Positions 35,601-45,827 of a DNA stretch of 64,000 nt are shown here, in pieces; the stretch's first letter is position 1; each line of letters opens with the position of its first letter. Source of the stretch: Manduca sexta. Taxonomy: Eukaryota; Arthropoda; Insecta; Lepidoptera; Sphingidae. The notes beneath the pieces are model-generated. The model was not told the DNA's origin. It searched no databases and saw only the letters and a list, made by a program, of their open reading frames with translations. The translations under genes were made by a program, and so were the position numbers. The DNA is taken from assembly GCF_014839805.1 (NCBI RefSeq), contig NC_051117.1:8246001-8310000 (forward strand), in the 5' to 3' direction.

Positions 35601-38600
35601 TTCACCCTTCGCCACTGGTATGAGAAGATAATCCGCGCAAGGCCAGTGTGAATTATGACCCTTTCCAGAGAAAACGGCTTTGAGCACTCGTTTCATATAT
35701 TATCGGCGCACGAGTTCCAGCGAGAATATGTAGATTTACGAATAATGTATTTAAAATATTCATAAAGATCTAAATTTAATTTTAAATCTTTATGAATATT
35801 TTAAACTATCAAAATCTTCTTAAATTGTCTGTTTAATAGTGTTAGTTGCTAATTAAATGATATATATATATGTACGGTTAGTGGCATTTTTATTGTATAA
35901 TAAATGACACGTCAATTATACAAAAATTTTAACTACCAAAATTAATATAACATATTGTAGAAACACAATGTTTAATTTTCTTCTAGATATTTTATAAATT
36001 TTAAGTAGATTAGCTTTTAAAAATACGGGTAGCACGCCGCCGTTTAAGTAGGGAGAACACCTTAAAACCTAACCCTTTCAATAATAGAGACCAGTGCCAC
36101 TTCAAATAATATACAACACTTTTGCCCCGCGGTATTTCCTGGCCTTCTCTCCTCCTTCCATTCTAAGAGGATTCCTTCGCTTTCTCCCTTCCCCAACTTC
36201 CCTCCAGGGCCCTTCAGTCGCTAACCCGGACGATTCCAGTATCCCATTCGCAGGTTCCCCGGTGTTAAGTGCAGGTTTGGATACAAAAAAAAAACAGGGC
36301 GCGAAGTTTCATTTTTTACGAAATTATTAAATATTTTGCAACATTTTCCATTCGATAGCCGGCAGTTTACGACGTTCCGCAATCAACGCTCGCTGCGACG
36401 ACCAGAAACTAAAAAATAACGATCTAGCTTCCTACTATTGTGTTTGTTGTTTATAAACCTGAGTACTTTGACATTACGCTTCAAATAGCAAAATTTATTA
36501 GTAGTATATTCTTTTGATTATTATCAATAGGGCACGAGATGGACCGACAACCTGGTGAGGGTCGCCGGCGTCCGATGGATGAGGACGGCCCAGAACCGGT
36601 CCCTGTGGCACTCAATGGGGGAGGCCTATGTCGAGCAGTGGACGATTCTCGGCTGAAATAATGATGATAATGATGATGAATAGGGCGCGCTGTTAGATAA
36701 TTTTTTTTTCGATATTTCGCTATGCACTTATAATTTAACTAGCCAATTAGGCATCTCACGCTAGAAAACCAAAAGCAAAATTTGGGAGATTTTTAAAATG
36801 CGCAAAATACGCGGGTGTCTGAAGTAGGTCGTAATAAAGACGGGCAACCGCCTATAATATCCGTCCCGTCAAGATATTAAGGGAATTGCCAGAGCAAAAA
36901 AGTTTAACAGACTTAAAAAAACATGAATTCATTGAATAGTCGTGGAATGAAAATATCGGGCCACATGCATACTTTGTGATACCCAAGACCTCTCTAAACC
37001 ATTCAAGTTGGATTCACCGATTGCCACAAGCGATCACAAACCTAATTGCGTCATAATACGGGACAGTCACGATGTTTCCGAAATTCGATTACAAACAAAA
37101 GACTTGGCAACCATGGTCCCCTCAATGATCATCTCATTTCCTTCATATCAAACTAGGTTTAACTATAAAGTAATCTGGGATCAGATAAAGCAAAACCTCA
37201 TAGATAAGAGTATTTAACTGTCCGAGTGGTAGGAAAAAACGTTGGAACTAAAAGCAAAAAGTATTTCACAAGACTTTCTTATGCAATAGCAGAAAATAGA
37301 AAAAAAAATTTACCCCTTAAAATCCCACAGAATATTTTTTTTGTAAATCTATACATTAACCCCCTTATTCATAGACGTTTTTTATCTAACGACCGAGTAA
37401 GGCTGTGATAACAAGTCTGTTTCTCAGTGCTGACGGCATGGCAGCCTTCGCAGTGCGTAGACATAGGGTCGTTGTGATTGGCTAATATTGAAATACAACA
37501 ATAATAACCAATCACAACGGTCCTATGTCTGTTTCTCAGTGCCATTGGGCACTGAGAAACAGGCTTGTTATCACAGTTTTACTCCGTCCTTAGATAAAAA
37601 ACGTTTATGAATAAGGGGGTAAGTGTAATATTCACGAACCAATCAATACAAGGCAATCTACCATGAATAATTAAAAGATGAATCCTTTTTTTCACACAGT
37701 GAAACGAACAATGATGTATGACTTTGGATAACAGTTGTAATAAAAAAAAACTGAAGGATCAAATTGTTTTAAACATTTTTCTGACAAACTTGGCATCCCA
37801 AATTTTACTCATATAGTGCAATTTTAACCAACTTCAAAAAGGGAGGAAATTCTCTATTTGTCTGTATTTTATTTAAGGCATATGTGTTGAAAAAGCAACT
37901 CATAGTACTAAAACGAGCAACACACTTCCTCATAGAGATAACATAGACATAAGTTGGAGAATAGTTACATTGATAATGATAATTAAATGATAGAAATATT
38001 ATCTTTGGCTATTTTATATACAACTTTAAAAAATGAGCATGTTCTATGCCAATGGGAAAAGCAATTGTTTCCCCAAAAAAACACCATATAAAACTTACAT
38101 GGTACTGTATGGCATTGAATTACATTAACTACTTTAAAACTAAGTTAGTCTCTTGTATGCAAAAGGTTTGTTATGTTCCGGTTTGAAGGACATTGTAGCC
38201 AGAATAATTACTGGGCTATGAGACTTAACATCTTAAGTCTCAGAATGACAAGCACAGAGAGCCATGCAGCACTTTGTAATTCAAATTCTGTATGGTGTTG
38301 TTGCTGGACGTTGGTATCGCTTACCATCACCCGAGCGGCATGATCGACTCTTCATTCACAGCAATTATAAAAAAAAAGACATTCGATGACTCCACTATAG
38401 CTTATAAAAAGTTGCCAAACTTGACAAAACTTATAAAGTATTATATAGCCTATAGCCTTCCTCGATTAATGGGTTATATAACACTAAAACAATTTTTCAA
38501 TTCGACCCAGTAGTTGCTGAGATTCATACAACAAAAACTCTTCAGCTTTATATAATAGTAAAGATTGCATTGCAATGCATTCAACAGCCTGTGACATTGG

Positions 38601-41600
38601 ATGTTAAAACTCATATTACAGAGATCACTTAAACCCAAGTTTTTAATTTGAGGGAGTAATTGGACAACCATTAGTGCACGGGGGTTGCCAGTGAACAAAA
38701 TTAATATTAAATAATATTATGATGTTCGATAAAATTTATCAAGCATCTTATCTTATTGGAAGAATTGATTCCAAACCAGTTGCTATGGGAATTTTTGGCC
38801 ATAAATATTGTGGTCCTTATTCAATTAGGTGACATTTTGTACGGTCTGTGATGTATTGTTGACAAAGGTCCTACAAATACCTTTCCTATCCTCAACACTC
38901 CCTCCACGCAACACTGAACTTCCTTACTGTATTTTCAAATGGTGGCTAAAGAAGACTATGAATTCAAACAGAAATCTTTTTGGAAGGCATTTAAAAATTA
39001 ATTTCCAAATCAACAGTTGGTTTCACAGGTGGCGGGCACAAACAGGTGGTTGTGTATAACCAATTTAGTGTTCAAAACTACTCCAATTTCGAATGAAGGC
39101 TGCATAGAGTAGAATAAGAATTATTTTATAACATGAAGAACATTGCGGCATAGTTATTAACCTGTTTTTTCCCAATCCATGCTTGAGGACAGTTCTGGCA
39201 ATGTTTCTTTGATAACAAACTATATTGATAGCAGACTAATTGGCTTAAGCAACATTTATTTGTGTCTTGCATATTTGGAATCATTCGATTTTTCTCCATT
39301 TTTAGAACATATAATATTTTTGAAAAATAGATGTTGCTACATCAATTTACATGGCAACCATCAATATAATCCTAAAGGGAGAATTATTAAGTTATAAATA
39401 TGAAAAACGGTACAACCACAGACTTACTGTGTTGTTTTAATGTTGTAGGACCAAATAAAGTGCTGTGTTAATTATCTCAGCATTAAAAGGATGGTGTTGC
39501 TCTTTACTCTGTATCCTATATTGCAAGAAGTGCTTGACATTAATGAACATAAGTAACTAATAAACTGTTTAACACCTCTGCCTACCCATTAAAGGGTTAA
39601 AGTCGTGTGCTTATATTTGTAAGATAAGTAAGGAGGAAATTTGCATATTATTATGTTCATTATTTTACCTCATTTGATATAATACCCACTTTGTTATAGC
39701 AGAAGCTACAAGAGTTATAAATTTGTTGTTGAATATTATAGTATATTTTGTTTATATGTAATAATTTAACAAACATTGTAAATGGCTCCTAGCTACTTAC
39801 ATCGGGAAGAAATTATTGACTTTTGGGTATGGTTTTTAAACTTTTGTACTGCAACACAATAAAAAAAAATATAGATGTCTGTAGTAGAGTAACAATTTTT
39901 TTTTATTTAATATGTAATAATTGTTTTTTTTATAAAATTAAAATAATTTTCCAAATATTAACACAATATTGACAACTCATAACTGCTTTTGTTAGTATTT
40001 ATTATGAGGATAATAACTTTAGACTGCTAATATTGATAAGATATAATTTGCTAATAACTAAAAATAACATTGTTCATAAAGTATGATACATTGTGTTTTA
40101 TGTCTCAATCTTAAATTTGGCCATAGAGTCAGTTTTGTTATGTTTAAAGAACTAGTCTTTTTTTATTGCTTTGAATGACGAGACAAGCTTGCTGGTCGCC
40201 TGATGGTAAGTGATATGACCGCTTAAATCATATATTTAAATGAACTGCATGATGGGAAGCTTAACTGGAGGAAAGTAACATGAATAGCAACATCACCAAA
40301 TTTAGATTACTGAGATCTGCATGGCAATTAACTGGACTTGCAGAGTTCTTATATTATTTGTAATGTCCAGCAATTATGTACCAAATTTGTAATATATAAT
40401 TGTTAAATTTCCCTAATAAATAAATTATCATATTAAATATAAGCATAATTCGGCTGTGTGGTCCAAGCTATAGCGCTATTCAGTAAATTTTACCAAAGTC
40501 AAATTCATACTATTATAAGCTAAAGAGATTTTATTGTTGGAACATACTAATCTCTGGAACTATTGATCTTCTGAATATTTTATACAAATCAGTATATGGG
40601 ATTATATTTTGTAAAAAATTAAGAAGGGAATTTTTTAACCCTAATTAACAAATAGTTTAACTGAATATATGACTTAAATTTTCAATGCAAAGGTTATAGA
40701 TCAACTGTTAATGTTAAGTGGTCTTAGCCACCTACAAGTAATCACATTACCTGAATTGTTACTTTATAAGGCTTGTCTATATTAAAGATCATACCAATTG
40801 GAGTCCAGTTTCAAAAATATAAAAAAACACCTGGGATCAAGTTGGTAGTTACAACTACCTATGTTAAAAAATCATTTGTTTTTTTAAATAATGTATAACA
40901 AAAATCTTGATTTATTGTTCAGGGTAAGGTTTTAACATAATAAATAGCCAATCCAGACTGCAATTCACCACTAGATTGCCCCTACATTGAACCAATGTAA
41001 AATTGCACAATCTTGCAATTATATGCAAAATCATTTGTCAATGCGACATTTGATAAAGTTATGATGATCTAAGTTATGTTTCAGCCTTTAAGTACTGTCT
41101 TTTCATGCAAATTGAAGTGTAGTAAAAGTTGAACAATGCTGTTAAGTAGCAAAGATAGATAAGGTGCTATGTGGACATATTTTCACACTAGAGATCTGCA
41201 TATAGTATTAAAGTGAACAGTATTGTATAAAAATTAAGTATTCATACTCTATTATGTATCTGACAATACACCTACAGTCATAAGTGACTTAATGCAATCA
41301 TTTTATATAGTACAAATACTAAAACTACTGCTAAATATGAATTTATATTGTGCTAATTAGAATTAGCAAAAAAAATCTTATCCACAATACGATAAGGGTT
41401 CTTCCAGAGAAATCTGGATTATGATTAATAAATTTCATATACAGCAGATGTATACAGATGGCCTTAATGCCTGAGGCATTTCCTAACAGTCAACCATTTG
41501 GTGATGCAGAGATGAGACAATGTGGGTGTAAGTATATAAAATGTACATATCTACGCAAATATAAATATACTGATTCTTTAAAATGTCTATTATAAAAATA

Positions 41601-43426
41601 TAAGTCCCAGAGACTTTTATGTTTATAAATCTACAACACTATTAGAGAAAAGCATCGGAACTTTAGATTTGAAAATAAACCTGTTAGTGGATGTGCCAAT
41701 TTCTAAATTATTTATAGTAGAATGATCAAGTTTTTACTACAAATAACAATGGTGTCAATAACAAGGACAATTACTTGACTATGAAAGAAAATTTCCAAAA
41801 TGACCCATTTAGCAGTGAAAATTCAGTCTTATAATTTGTACTAGTGTATCTTATAATAATATAGAAATGTTACGATTCTTTGGTTTTTTAGGCTAGCAAA
41901 TGAGAGATACTAAGGCCTTAATTTTAAAATGAAAGTCTACTTACATAATTTACATTGGAATCATGTTAATTCTGTGACCATTTGCTATATGAAGCAAATC
42001 AACTGTTTGATAAACTAAATTCCTAACTGTATTAAGTAACAATTTAGGCTGATTTAGGAATATCAATGAACAGAAAACTTTTAAAAGTTATGTAAAGATT
42101 TTAATACATGAAGTGAATTGTAGTATGCATTTGTCATTTGAATATACCTTCATTAAGCATTGTATAAAATTTTGAGGATACATGCTGTTTCCGATAATGG
42201 CTTAAAAATATAATACAGCACTTGACTTGTATATAAAAAATGAAATTAAAGTTGTGGGAATCATGCTAAGTTCAGTGTATGTTGTAGAAAATTATCACAA
42301 ACTATTTTCAACTTTTGCTAAGAAATTGTTTTCTGTCATGAATTACAATGTAAAGACTACATTATGTCTACATGTCTAGATGCCACAACTGCTAATGAAC
42401 CGTGTGACCATGTGGTCTCCTCAGACATGTGTCATCCAACTAATGGCTCTTGGACACTTGCAGAGTTTTCAATTCACTTAATGAGTTTCAAGCAAGTGCC
42501 AGGCGTTTTTTTTTCACAATCCAGTTGGCAACAGTGTTGAAAACAATTATCAAAGTAGCAGATTTCAGTAACCAAGTAGACTGAACCACACACTAGACCC
42601 TTTATAGGTTATAACTGTTATTCATCAGTAATACAACAATAATACAAGCATAATCATCAGGCACATAATGATATCATTACCAATATGAAAATTGTAATCG
42701 AGGCGAGATAAGAAACCGGAAGATAAAGTTTAGTCGACAGCAAACGTCGTTAGAGTGTGCGTTCCCCATGGCGCGACGGTCGCGGATCACCAGCAGCAAG
42801 GTTTATAGCACAACGTTATGAAAACGAGCAACCCTGACGCAATCACTCGCCGTGCACAGCGCCGCGCGCCTCGCCGAGGGTAATAAACACCACCACGAGC
42901 CCCGGACGGCGCTGTCGCCGCCAGGCGCTCGTCCAACACTACATCTACATACTTACATACAATCTGAACTTATGGAAAACATCACCACTGCCACAGCGTC
43001 GCGACGCAAACGACTCGAAAAATATACGGGAAAGGTCACGCGTGGCACAATTTCGTACTTTCACATTGCAAAATTTTTGGCACTAGGGACGGAGGGACGG
43101 GGCTGACGACGTCAGTGGCCCCACCGAGCTCGTAACGCTCGTATCCAGACGCGCCGTTTCCGCTCCGCGACCCATATCGAACTTCATATTCAAACTGAAC
43201 GGACATCGAACACTCGTATGGTATTGCACAGCACAAGGAACTACCGAGGCGACCTCCCCGCTGTTCGGATCGCAACATCGAATCGGGTGTCACGGGCTCG
43301 TGGAACGTTTTCGTATCATTACTCGTTTGTCGGCCTTATGCTCATCAAAACTCGGAAACTTACATTGTAATTGTTATCCAACGCATTCAGAAGTCGATTA
43401 CTTAGTTCATGAGCGTTATTACTCAT
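22655..43426 (-). CDS. MED26: Mediator of RNA polymerase II transcription subunit 26 (MED26), whole-gene span
   Basis: Ten exons join in phase into about 676 residues. Residues 1-91 form the TFIIS N-terminal-type helical domain of MED26: VVDMQAVNEIISILERINIT at 22-41, KELLE into TTRLGKHVNELRRKT at 47-61, then RAKVLVKRWRDLV near 68-80. In the known family this domain binds TFIID and the super elongation complex in turn. Residues 135-199 contain an acidic DVILVDDD patch and a Lys-rich NLS-like run. Residues 200-289 are Ala/Gly/Pro-rich. VKTTKELLEQIQSRGTKPAS at 290-309 starts a Ser/Pro segment. Residues 336-676 are the acidic, Pro-rich C-terminal region, containing VPGVNG at 415-420 and ending LPYVVID, which from memory resembles the Mediator-binding C-terminus. 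Human MED26 is about 600 residues. Identity rests on the N-terminal domain; it acts in the nucleus. Confidence 0.95.
23893..24028 (-). CDS. MED26: MED26 exon 9
   Basis: The acceptor is GCGTTCCAG and the donor is GTGAGT. It encodes residues 290-334: VKTTKELLEQIQSRG, then Ser/Ala/Pro repeats (SPASPRSPASPASP), then DVMLIEPD. One spare T joins exon 10 to make Ser335. Confidence 0.92.
24167..24437 (-). CDS. MED26: MED26 exon 8
   Basis: The acceptor is TTTCGCAG and the donor is GTACCA. It encodes residues 200-289, low-complexity Gly/Ala/Pro with a charged end (DALDPYAALATRMPPAGGKK). It is in frame with exons 7 and 9. Confidence 0.9.
24624..25400 (+). mobile_element. Helitron-like element with three 123-bp internal repeats, MED26 intron 7
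   Basis: It starts TCTATACTATTATATAAAGC and ends GTGCAAAAGCTAG followed by T, the Helitron TC/CTAG ends. It contains a (TTTG)n tract at 24651-24690 and three tandem 123-bp units starting at 24698, 24821 and 24944. Relatives lie at 47694-47897 and 48110-48573. It makes up about 70% of the intron. Confidence 0.8.
25555..25633 (-). CDS. MED26: MED26 exon 7 (basic, NLS-like)
   Basis: The acceptor is ATTGCAG and the donor is GTAATA. It encodes residues 174-198: VKRPPSSEPLYDEKKAKRDK followed by KPKKR. The phase (2 + 75 + 2 nt) is consistent with exon 6 ending at a GTCAGT donor; the alternative GTATAC donor would create a stop here. Confidence 0.92.
25715..26054. mobile_element. Palindromic TTAA MITE, copy 2, MED26 intron 6
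   Basis: It is bounded by TTAA at 25715-25718 and 26051-26054. The ends are near-perfect inverted repeats (TTAAGGCGATACCTCAAGGT and its reverse complement) and the arms pair across almost the whole 340 bp around an AT-rich loop near 25890-25905. The right arm lacks about 27 bp present in the left. The TTAA target suggests piggyBac-type mobilisation (inference). Confidence 0.9.
26075..26190 (+). repeat. Dispersed repeat family C, copy in MED26 intron 6
   Basis: It has GACCGGCATAATTATGTCAA, CGAGGGATAATCA, CTGGACCCTACTCCACTTAC and CAGGTGGAGTCA, followed by an A-run. Confidence 0.7.
26240..26313 (+). mobile_element. RTE-type LINE 3' end, MED26 intron 6
   Basis: The plus strand encodes WKSLGESYVQQWTLCG and a stop, then TGATGATGATGA. 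That is the C-terminus and tail of an RTE-like reverse transcriptase, as at 36537. It ends about 30 nt from the donor-side edge of exon 6. Confidence 0.8.
26343..26459 (-). CDS. MED26: MED26 exon 6
   Basis: The acceptor is TGTGTGCAG and the donor is GTCAGT. It encodes residues 134-173, WGGYESDSQDVILVDDDPPS and onward. The SDSQDVILVDDD segment resembles a SUMO-interacting motif (hydrophobic core followed by acidic residues). Confidence 0.92.
26728..26776 (-). CDS. MED26: MED26 exon 5 (49 nt)
   Basis: The acceptor is TTTTACAG and the donor is GTGAGT. It encodes NAVSPAVPSPRPVSRQ (residues 118-133) plus one nt. Small, but phase-consistent with both neighbours. Confidence 0.88.
26840..27015 (+). 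repeat. Dispersed repeat family C, copy in MED26 intron 4
   Basis: It has GCCACCGTACACAAGATGT, AAAACCAGCC, CAGGCCGGCATAATTAT, AACTAGGGTGTGATAA and ACTATCTGG in the family order; the end is degenerate. Confidence 0.65.
27751..27827 (-). CDS. MED26: MED26 exon 4 (77 nt)
   Basis: The acceptor is GTCCCCAG; the donor GTCAGA is a weaker GT site. It encodes SNRSSAERQVRRLGGTPLTS followed by PALSR (residues 93-117), just after the TFIIS-type domain. Confidence 0.85.
28313..28520. mobile_element. Degraded MITE related to the element at 37359
   Basis: It shares ATAGACTTTTTTATCTAGGG, GCTGTGATAACAAGTCTGTT and AATATTAGCCAATCACAACA with the intact element at 37359-37620. It lies in MED26 intron 3. Confidence 0.7.
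29215..29590 (+). repeat. Family C element with a tandem duplication
   Basis: A block beginning AAAACCCGCCATAGACACAC occurs at about 29281 and again at about 29407, each followed by CAGGCCGGCAT and AACTGGCAAGGG. The unit is about 126 bp. The full element ends CTTACCATCAGATGCTG, then an A-rich tail. Confidence 0.8.
30029..30164 (-). CDS. MED26: MED26 exon 3 (second half of the TFIIS-type domain)
   Basis: The acceptor is CATTGTAG and the donor is GTGAGT. It encodes TTRLGKHVNELRRKTSEPTL (residues 47-66), ARRAKVLVKRWRDLV, then IPTVASPNQT. The RLGK...LRR and the Lys/Arg-Trp-Arg motif are hallmarks of the MED26/TFIIS N-terminal fold. Confidence 0.95.
30187..30513 (-). mobile_element. SINE A copy 2
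   Basis: Same sequence as 2307-2640: tRNA-like head at the high-coordinate end, (AAT)n tail near 30187. GGGTTAAT/GAGTTAAT flanks look like a mutated target duplication. It lies in MED26 intron 2, next to exon 3. Confidence 0.85.
30570..30710 (-). mobile_element. SINE B fragment
   Basis: The body blocks TATTTCGCCATG, GGCGAGCCTATCACCAT and TTCTGAGCAAAAA match SINE B at 33432-33700. The head is absent. Confidence 0.6.
30897..31114 (-). mobile_element. SINE B copy
   Basis: The minus strand reads a tRNA-like head (GGCGTAGTTGTACTGCATGC, B box GGGTTCGAATCCC near 31050) and the body AAAACCCAAATATC on plus. It closely matches 33432-33700. Confidence 0.85.
31712..31786 (-). CDS. MED26: MED26 exon 2 (first half of the TFIIS-type domain)
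   Basis: The acceptor is CATGTTGCAG and the donor is GTAAAT. It encodes exactly 25 residues, VVDMQAVNEIISILERINIT then KELLE (22-46), phase 0 at both ends. Confidence 0.95.
32040..32300. repeat. Dispersed repeat family E, copy 2
   Basis: Same orientation and block order as 14610-14880. Confidence 0.75.
33093..33165 (+). mobile_element. RTE-type LINE 3' end fragment
   Basis: CTTGGGAGAGGCCTATGTTC, AGCAGTGGAGTG, then ACATGATGATATA matches the terminal coding and tail sequence at 36600-36690, with a frameshifted end. Confidence 0.7.
33432..33700 (-). mobile_element. SINE B, full-length reference copy
   Basis: The minus strand starts GACTGCCTCGGTGGCGTAGT, has a perfect B box GGGTTCGAATCCC near 33626-33638, and ends in a (GT)n tail (seen as ACACAC at 33431-33445). 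It is flanked by a perfect 12-bp duplication GTGTTAATTATA at 33420-33431 and 33701-33712, so the insertion is fairly recent. Confidence 0.92.
34800..35046 (+). repeat. Dispersed repeat family C, near-complete copy
   Basis: Order: GGATGGCGACCACCGTACAC, AAAACCCGCCA, CAGCCTGTGTATATCC-like, CAGGCCGGCATAATTAT, CTCTCGACAGTCGACA, CTTACCATCAGATGCAGTGG, GTCACTGTGACGTGTATAAA. The A-rich end suggests retroposition. A second repeat starts at once at 35050. Confidence 0.8.
35050..35215 (+). repeat. CCCGCCCCGGCTTCG repeat (family F), copy 1
   Basis: CTAGCGACCCGCCCCGGCTT and the following about 150 bp, with AATACACTACAGAAAAACTG, recur at 49005. A second, diverged head TAGCGGCCCGCTCTGGCTTC lies about 90 bp in. 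Confidence 0.8.
35327..35438 (+). repeat. Two tandem 56-bp repeats
   Basis: Units starting at 35327 and 35383 share AAGAATTT, AGTTATACTAGGCGAAGGCA and ACTCTTCATA. Confidence 0.8.
35751..35804. repeat. 19-bp-arm palindrome
   Basis: 35751-35769 is the exact reverse complement of 35786-35804 (TTAAAATATTCATAAAGAT), with a short AT-rich loop. Confidence 0.8.
36537..36690 (+). mobile_element. RTE-type LINE, 3' terminus with last 39 codons
   Basis: 36537-36656 is open and encodes RWTDNLVRVAGVRWMRTAQN, then RSLWHSMGEAYVEQWTILG and TGA, the C-terminus of RTE-like reverse transcriptases common in Lepidoptera (recognised from memory). It is followed by an ATGATGATAATGATGATGA tail. The rest of the element is missing (5' truncation). 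It is in MED26 intron 1, opposite strand. Confidence 0.85.
37359..37620. mobile_element. Intact MITE with about 31-bp terminal inverted repeats
   Basis: The ends ACCCCCTTATTCATAGACGT... and ...ACGTTTATGAATAAGGGGGT pair for about 31 bp. The subterminal blocks GCTGTGATAACAAGTCTGTT and AACAGGCTTGTTATCACAG are also inverted. Degraded relatives lie at 20440 and 28313. No transposase is present. Confidence 0.88.
38162..38345 (+). repeat. Dispersed repeat family D, copy 1
   Basis: GTTCCGGTTTGAAGGACATTG, GTAGCCAGAATAATTACTGG and CGCTTACCATCACC match, in reverse orientation, 56348-56580. Confidence 0.75.
40158..40345 (-). repeat. Dispersed repeat family D, copy 2
   Basis: TTGAATGACGAGACAAGCTTG, CGCCTGATGGTAAGTGATAT and GACCGCT parallel 56358-56415. 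Confidence 0.65.
43364..43426 (-). CDS. MED26: MED26 exon 1 (start codon)
   Basis: ATG at 43426-43424 begins MSNNAHELSNRLLNALDNNY plus N, with donor GTAAGT. The segment (HEL..RLLNALD..YN) aligns with the start of the MED26 N-terminal domain and runs straight into exon 2 VVDM in phase 0. Confidence 0.95.
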
Positions 43427-45827
43427 TTATAAACGAAAATATTTAACTAAATACGACGAACGTGTCTTCGGCTGCGTCGTAATGGCGGACCGACGACTAC
43501 GTATGCCCGTGCCAGGGCATTTTAGCCGAATAATTCAGCTGATATCTACTGAGGCGACGCACACTCGTGTTTTTCCGTTTCTTTTGACGGAACAACTTTA
43601 TTTTTACTTTTGGAGGCACTAGATGTCACTGGCAGTATTTAAAAAGAATTTATTTTTATCGAACTTTTTCATTGTGCTAATATTATTTTATATGTATTTT
43701 TATTTGTATGTATGTTATTCAACAGTTGTGTAGCAAATAGTTTCGATAAAAGTTAAATATTTTATAGTTCCGAAATTATAACTTGGCAATGTTTTGCTTT
43801 AGAATGTTTCAAAAGACAAGTGTTTAAATAGAACTTACTTAAAATTGCCAATAGATGGCGTGGAATTATAACAAAAGATAGAGAAAGAATTATATTGCTA
43901 TCCTTTTTGGATACACCCTAATACCAACCCGAAAATTTTGGATGAATATAGTAGTTTACGCATATTTATATGATTTCAGGAACCTAATAAATTGTACGAA
44001 ATATTATTTTACTGTTATTCCACATAGGTGACATAACTATCAATTTTGTTTGCAAAATTTAAATTGCTCTCTTTATTACACAAGATTTGACAGTATGATA
44101 AAAAATATTTTCACTATTAGAATAATTGATCTTAAAATATAATTTTGTTTCCGTGTAGATTTTTGGTTTTATTTAATGAGAAAAAAAAAAACAAAATATT
44201 TCCAGATTAGATATTTTAATATTCATATCTGCATCTATCACAATAGAGATAATTATTTTTATAATATCATACAGTAATATTATTTTTTCGTTTACTTTAT
44301 CGTCTATTTTAGAGCCCATGAACTCACCCTGGTTTTAATACTGCGTTCGCAATAAAACTATGCCACCAAAGTATATATACTTAATCTTCATAATATTGTA
44401 TCATCACTAAGTATCTAGAAAACATAATTTTGGGCCTGTTCTTATGACAGGTATTTGGCCGGCCTATGGGGTAATTCGTGACGTTGTAAATTATGCCATT
44501 AGGCTAAGTCCCAAAAGCATTGCTAGGATGACCTGGACCCTGGACCTTTTGTCATATGAATGACATTATTGAGACATGGGCAGGATAAATTCACTTTAAC
44601 TTGTTCTATTTTCTATTTTCACATTTAACTTTTAGAAAACATCTACTCTTATAAAATAAGTGTATTAATAGAAAAAAAGGTATTACTTAAATACATTGAA
44701 ATAAAGTTTTATTATAACGCATTATTTAGTTAAATAAATTTTAAACAAATATCATGTAATAATATTTTTTTTCCGGCCTAATAATTATTATTTGTATCTA
44801 TTACAAATTAATTAATTCATTTTTGCACTTATTACATAATAATTTAATGACTAGCTAATTTAATCGTGTTGGTTTTTCATGCCGGTGTGCGCGCGCGTCG
44901 TAATAAAAAATATTCTCATAATATTTTTCTAACGTGCCAAAAGAAGTATAACTTCCAAAAAATATTTTTATAATGAGATTTTTTAACTTTGTGTCCAAAT
45001 CTAAAGTTAACGTACAAATACAGTGCGAAAATAATACAATGGAAAGACACTTAGTTATAAAAACGCGGAGACTTGTATTTTAGTAACATTTTAAATAGGT
45101 ATACTGAGCAATACTTATTTCAGTGTTGCTGTAGTAACCGCGGTGTGGACAGATAATATTGTTTTAATATGTTTTTCTACCAAACATATGCTAAAAGTAT
45201 CGATATTTAAACTTCAAAATCTGGAACGTAATACTGATGTTGCCAATTTAAGAGCCAAATATAATGCAAACTTTAGTGTAAAAGTAATACAAAATTTGTA
45301 TGTATGGACTTGTAATTATCGTGATCTTTAGAGTATAAAGCAACAGCTATAGTTTTATTACAGTAATAAATTACTCATAAATAAGTGATGTACGGTAGTT
45401 TATACTTTTTATGGATTATATTATATGTTGTTGAATCAATGCAAACATTGGTTTAAACAAAATCCTATAATTTTAATTAACCACCATTTGATTGTGGCTT
45501 TATGCTGAATCTACAATTAATTGACCATATTGGAATTTCACTTGATTTGATAGTAGGTGGGGAGAAAACATATGAGCTGACAACACCATTACCTTCACAA
45601 TTGTCACTTTTTCGATTTGTGTGAGGAGTCGTGTATCGCGTTATTTGTCATGGCATAGAAAAATATTTTGCATTTGTCGTGTGAACATTAACAGTTTTTT
45701 ACGCGCCGTTTACATACGTTTATCATAAACGGTGTCATGTAAATAGACCGTGTCGTAGTAACACGCGTGCAGGGTGATAAATGGGGAAAATATTAGATAG
45801 TTTGTGTGTAGTGTAGTGAGAGTGGAG
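43427..45827. other. Divergent intergenic region upstream of MED26 and the exon at 45828
   Basis: AT-rich. The MED26 5' UTR and promoter should lie within about 43427-43600 and the promoter of the right-hand gene within about 45600-45827. Positions 43600-45600 show no gene or clear repeat. Confidence 0.6.
43481..43552 (-). promoter_or_regulatory. Candidate MED26 initiator and YY1/PHO-like site
   Basis: On the minus strand TCAGT (43552-43548), the arthropod initiator core, lies about 125 nt before the ATG, and CCGCCATT (43488-43481), a YY1/PHO-type core, lies between it and the ATG. Both motifs are short and could occur by chance. Confidence 0.3.

Larger units (their letters stand above)
31787..43363 (-). 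other. MED26 intron 1 (11.6 kb)
   Basis: The donor GTAAGT is at 43363 and the acceptor TTGCAG at 31787. It contains repeat family E (32040), SINE B (33432), family C (34800), CCCGCC repeats (35050), an RTE end (36537) and an intact MITE (37359). From about 38350 to 42690 it is mostly unannotatable AT-rich DNA, with family D at 38162 and 40158. Positions 42700-43320 are GC- and CpG-rich. I found no convincing internal gene. Confidence 0.85.

Noticed and set aside
37008..37217. 69-codon plus-strand ORF in MED26 intron 1
   Set aside because: No known domain, no splice context, intron-like composition.
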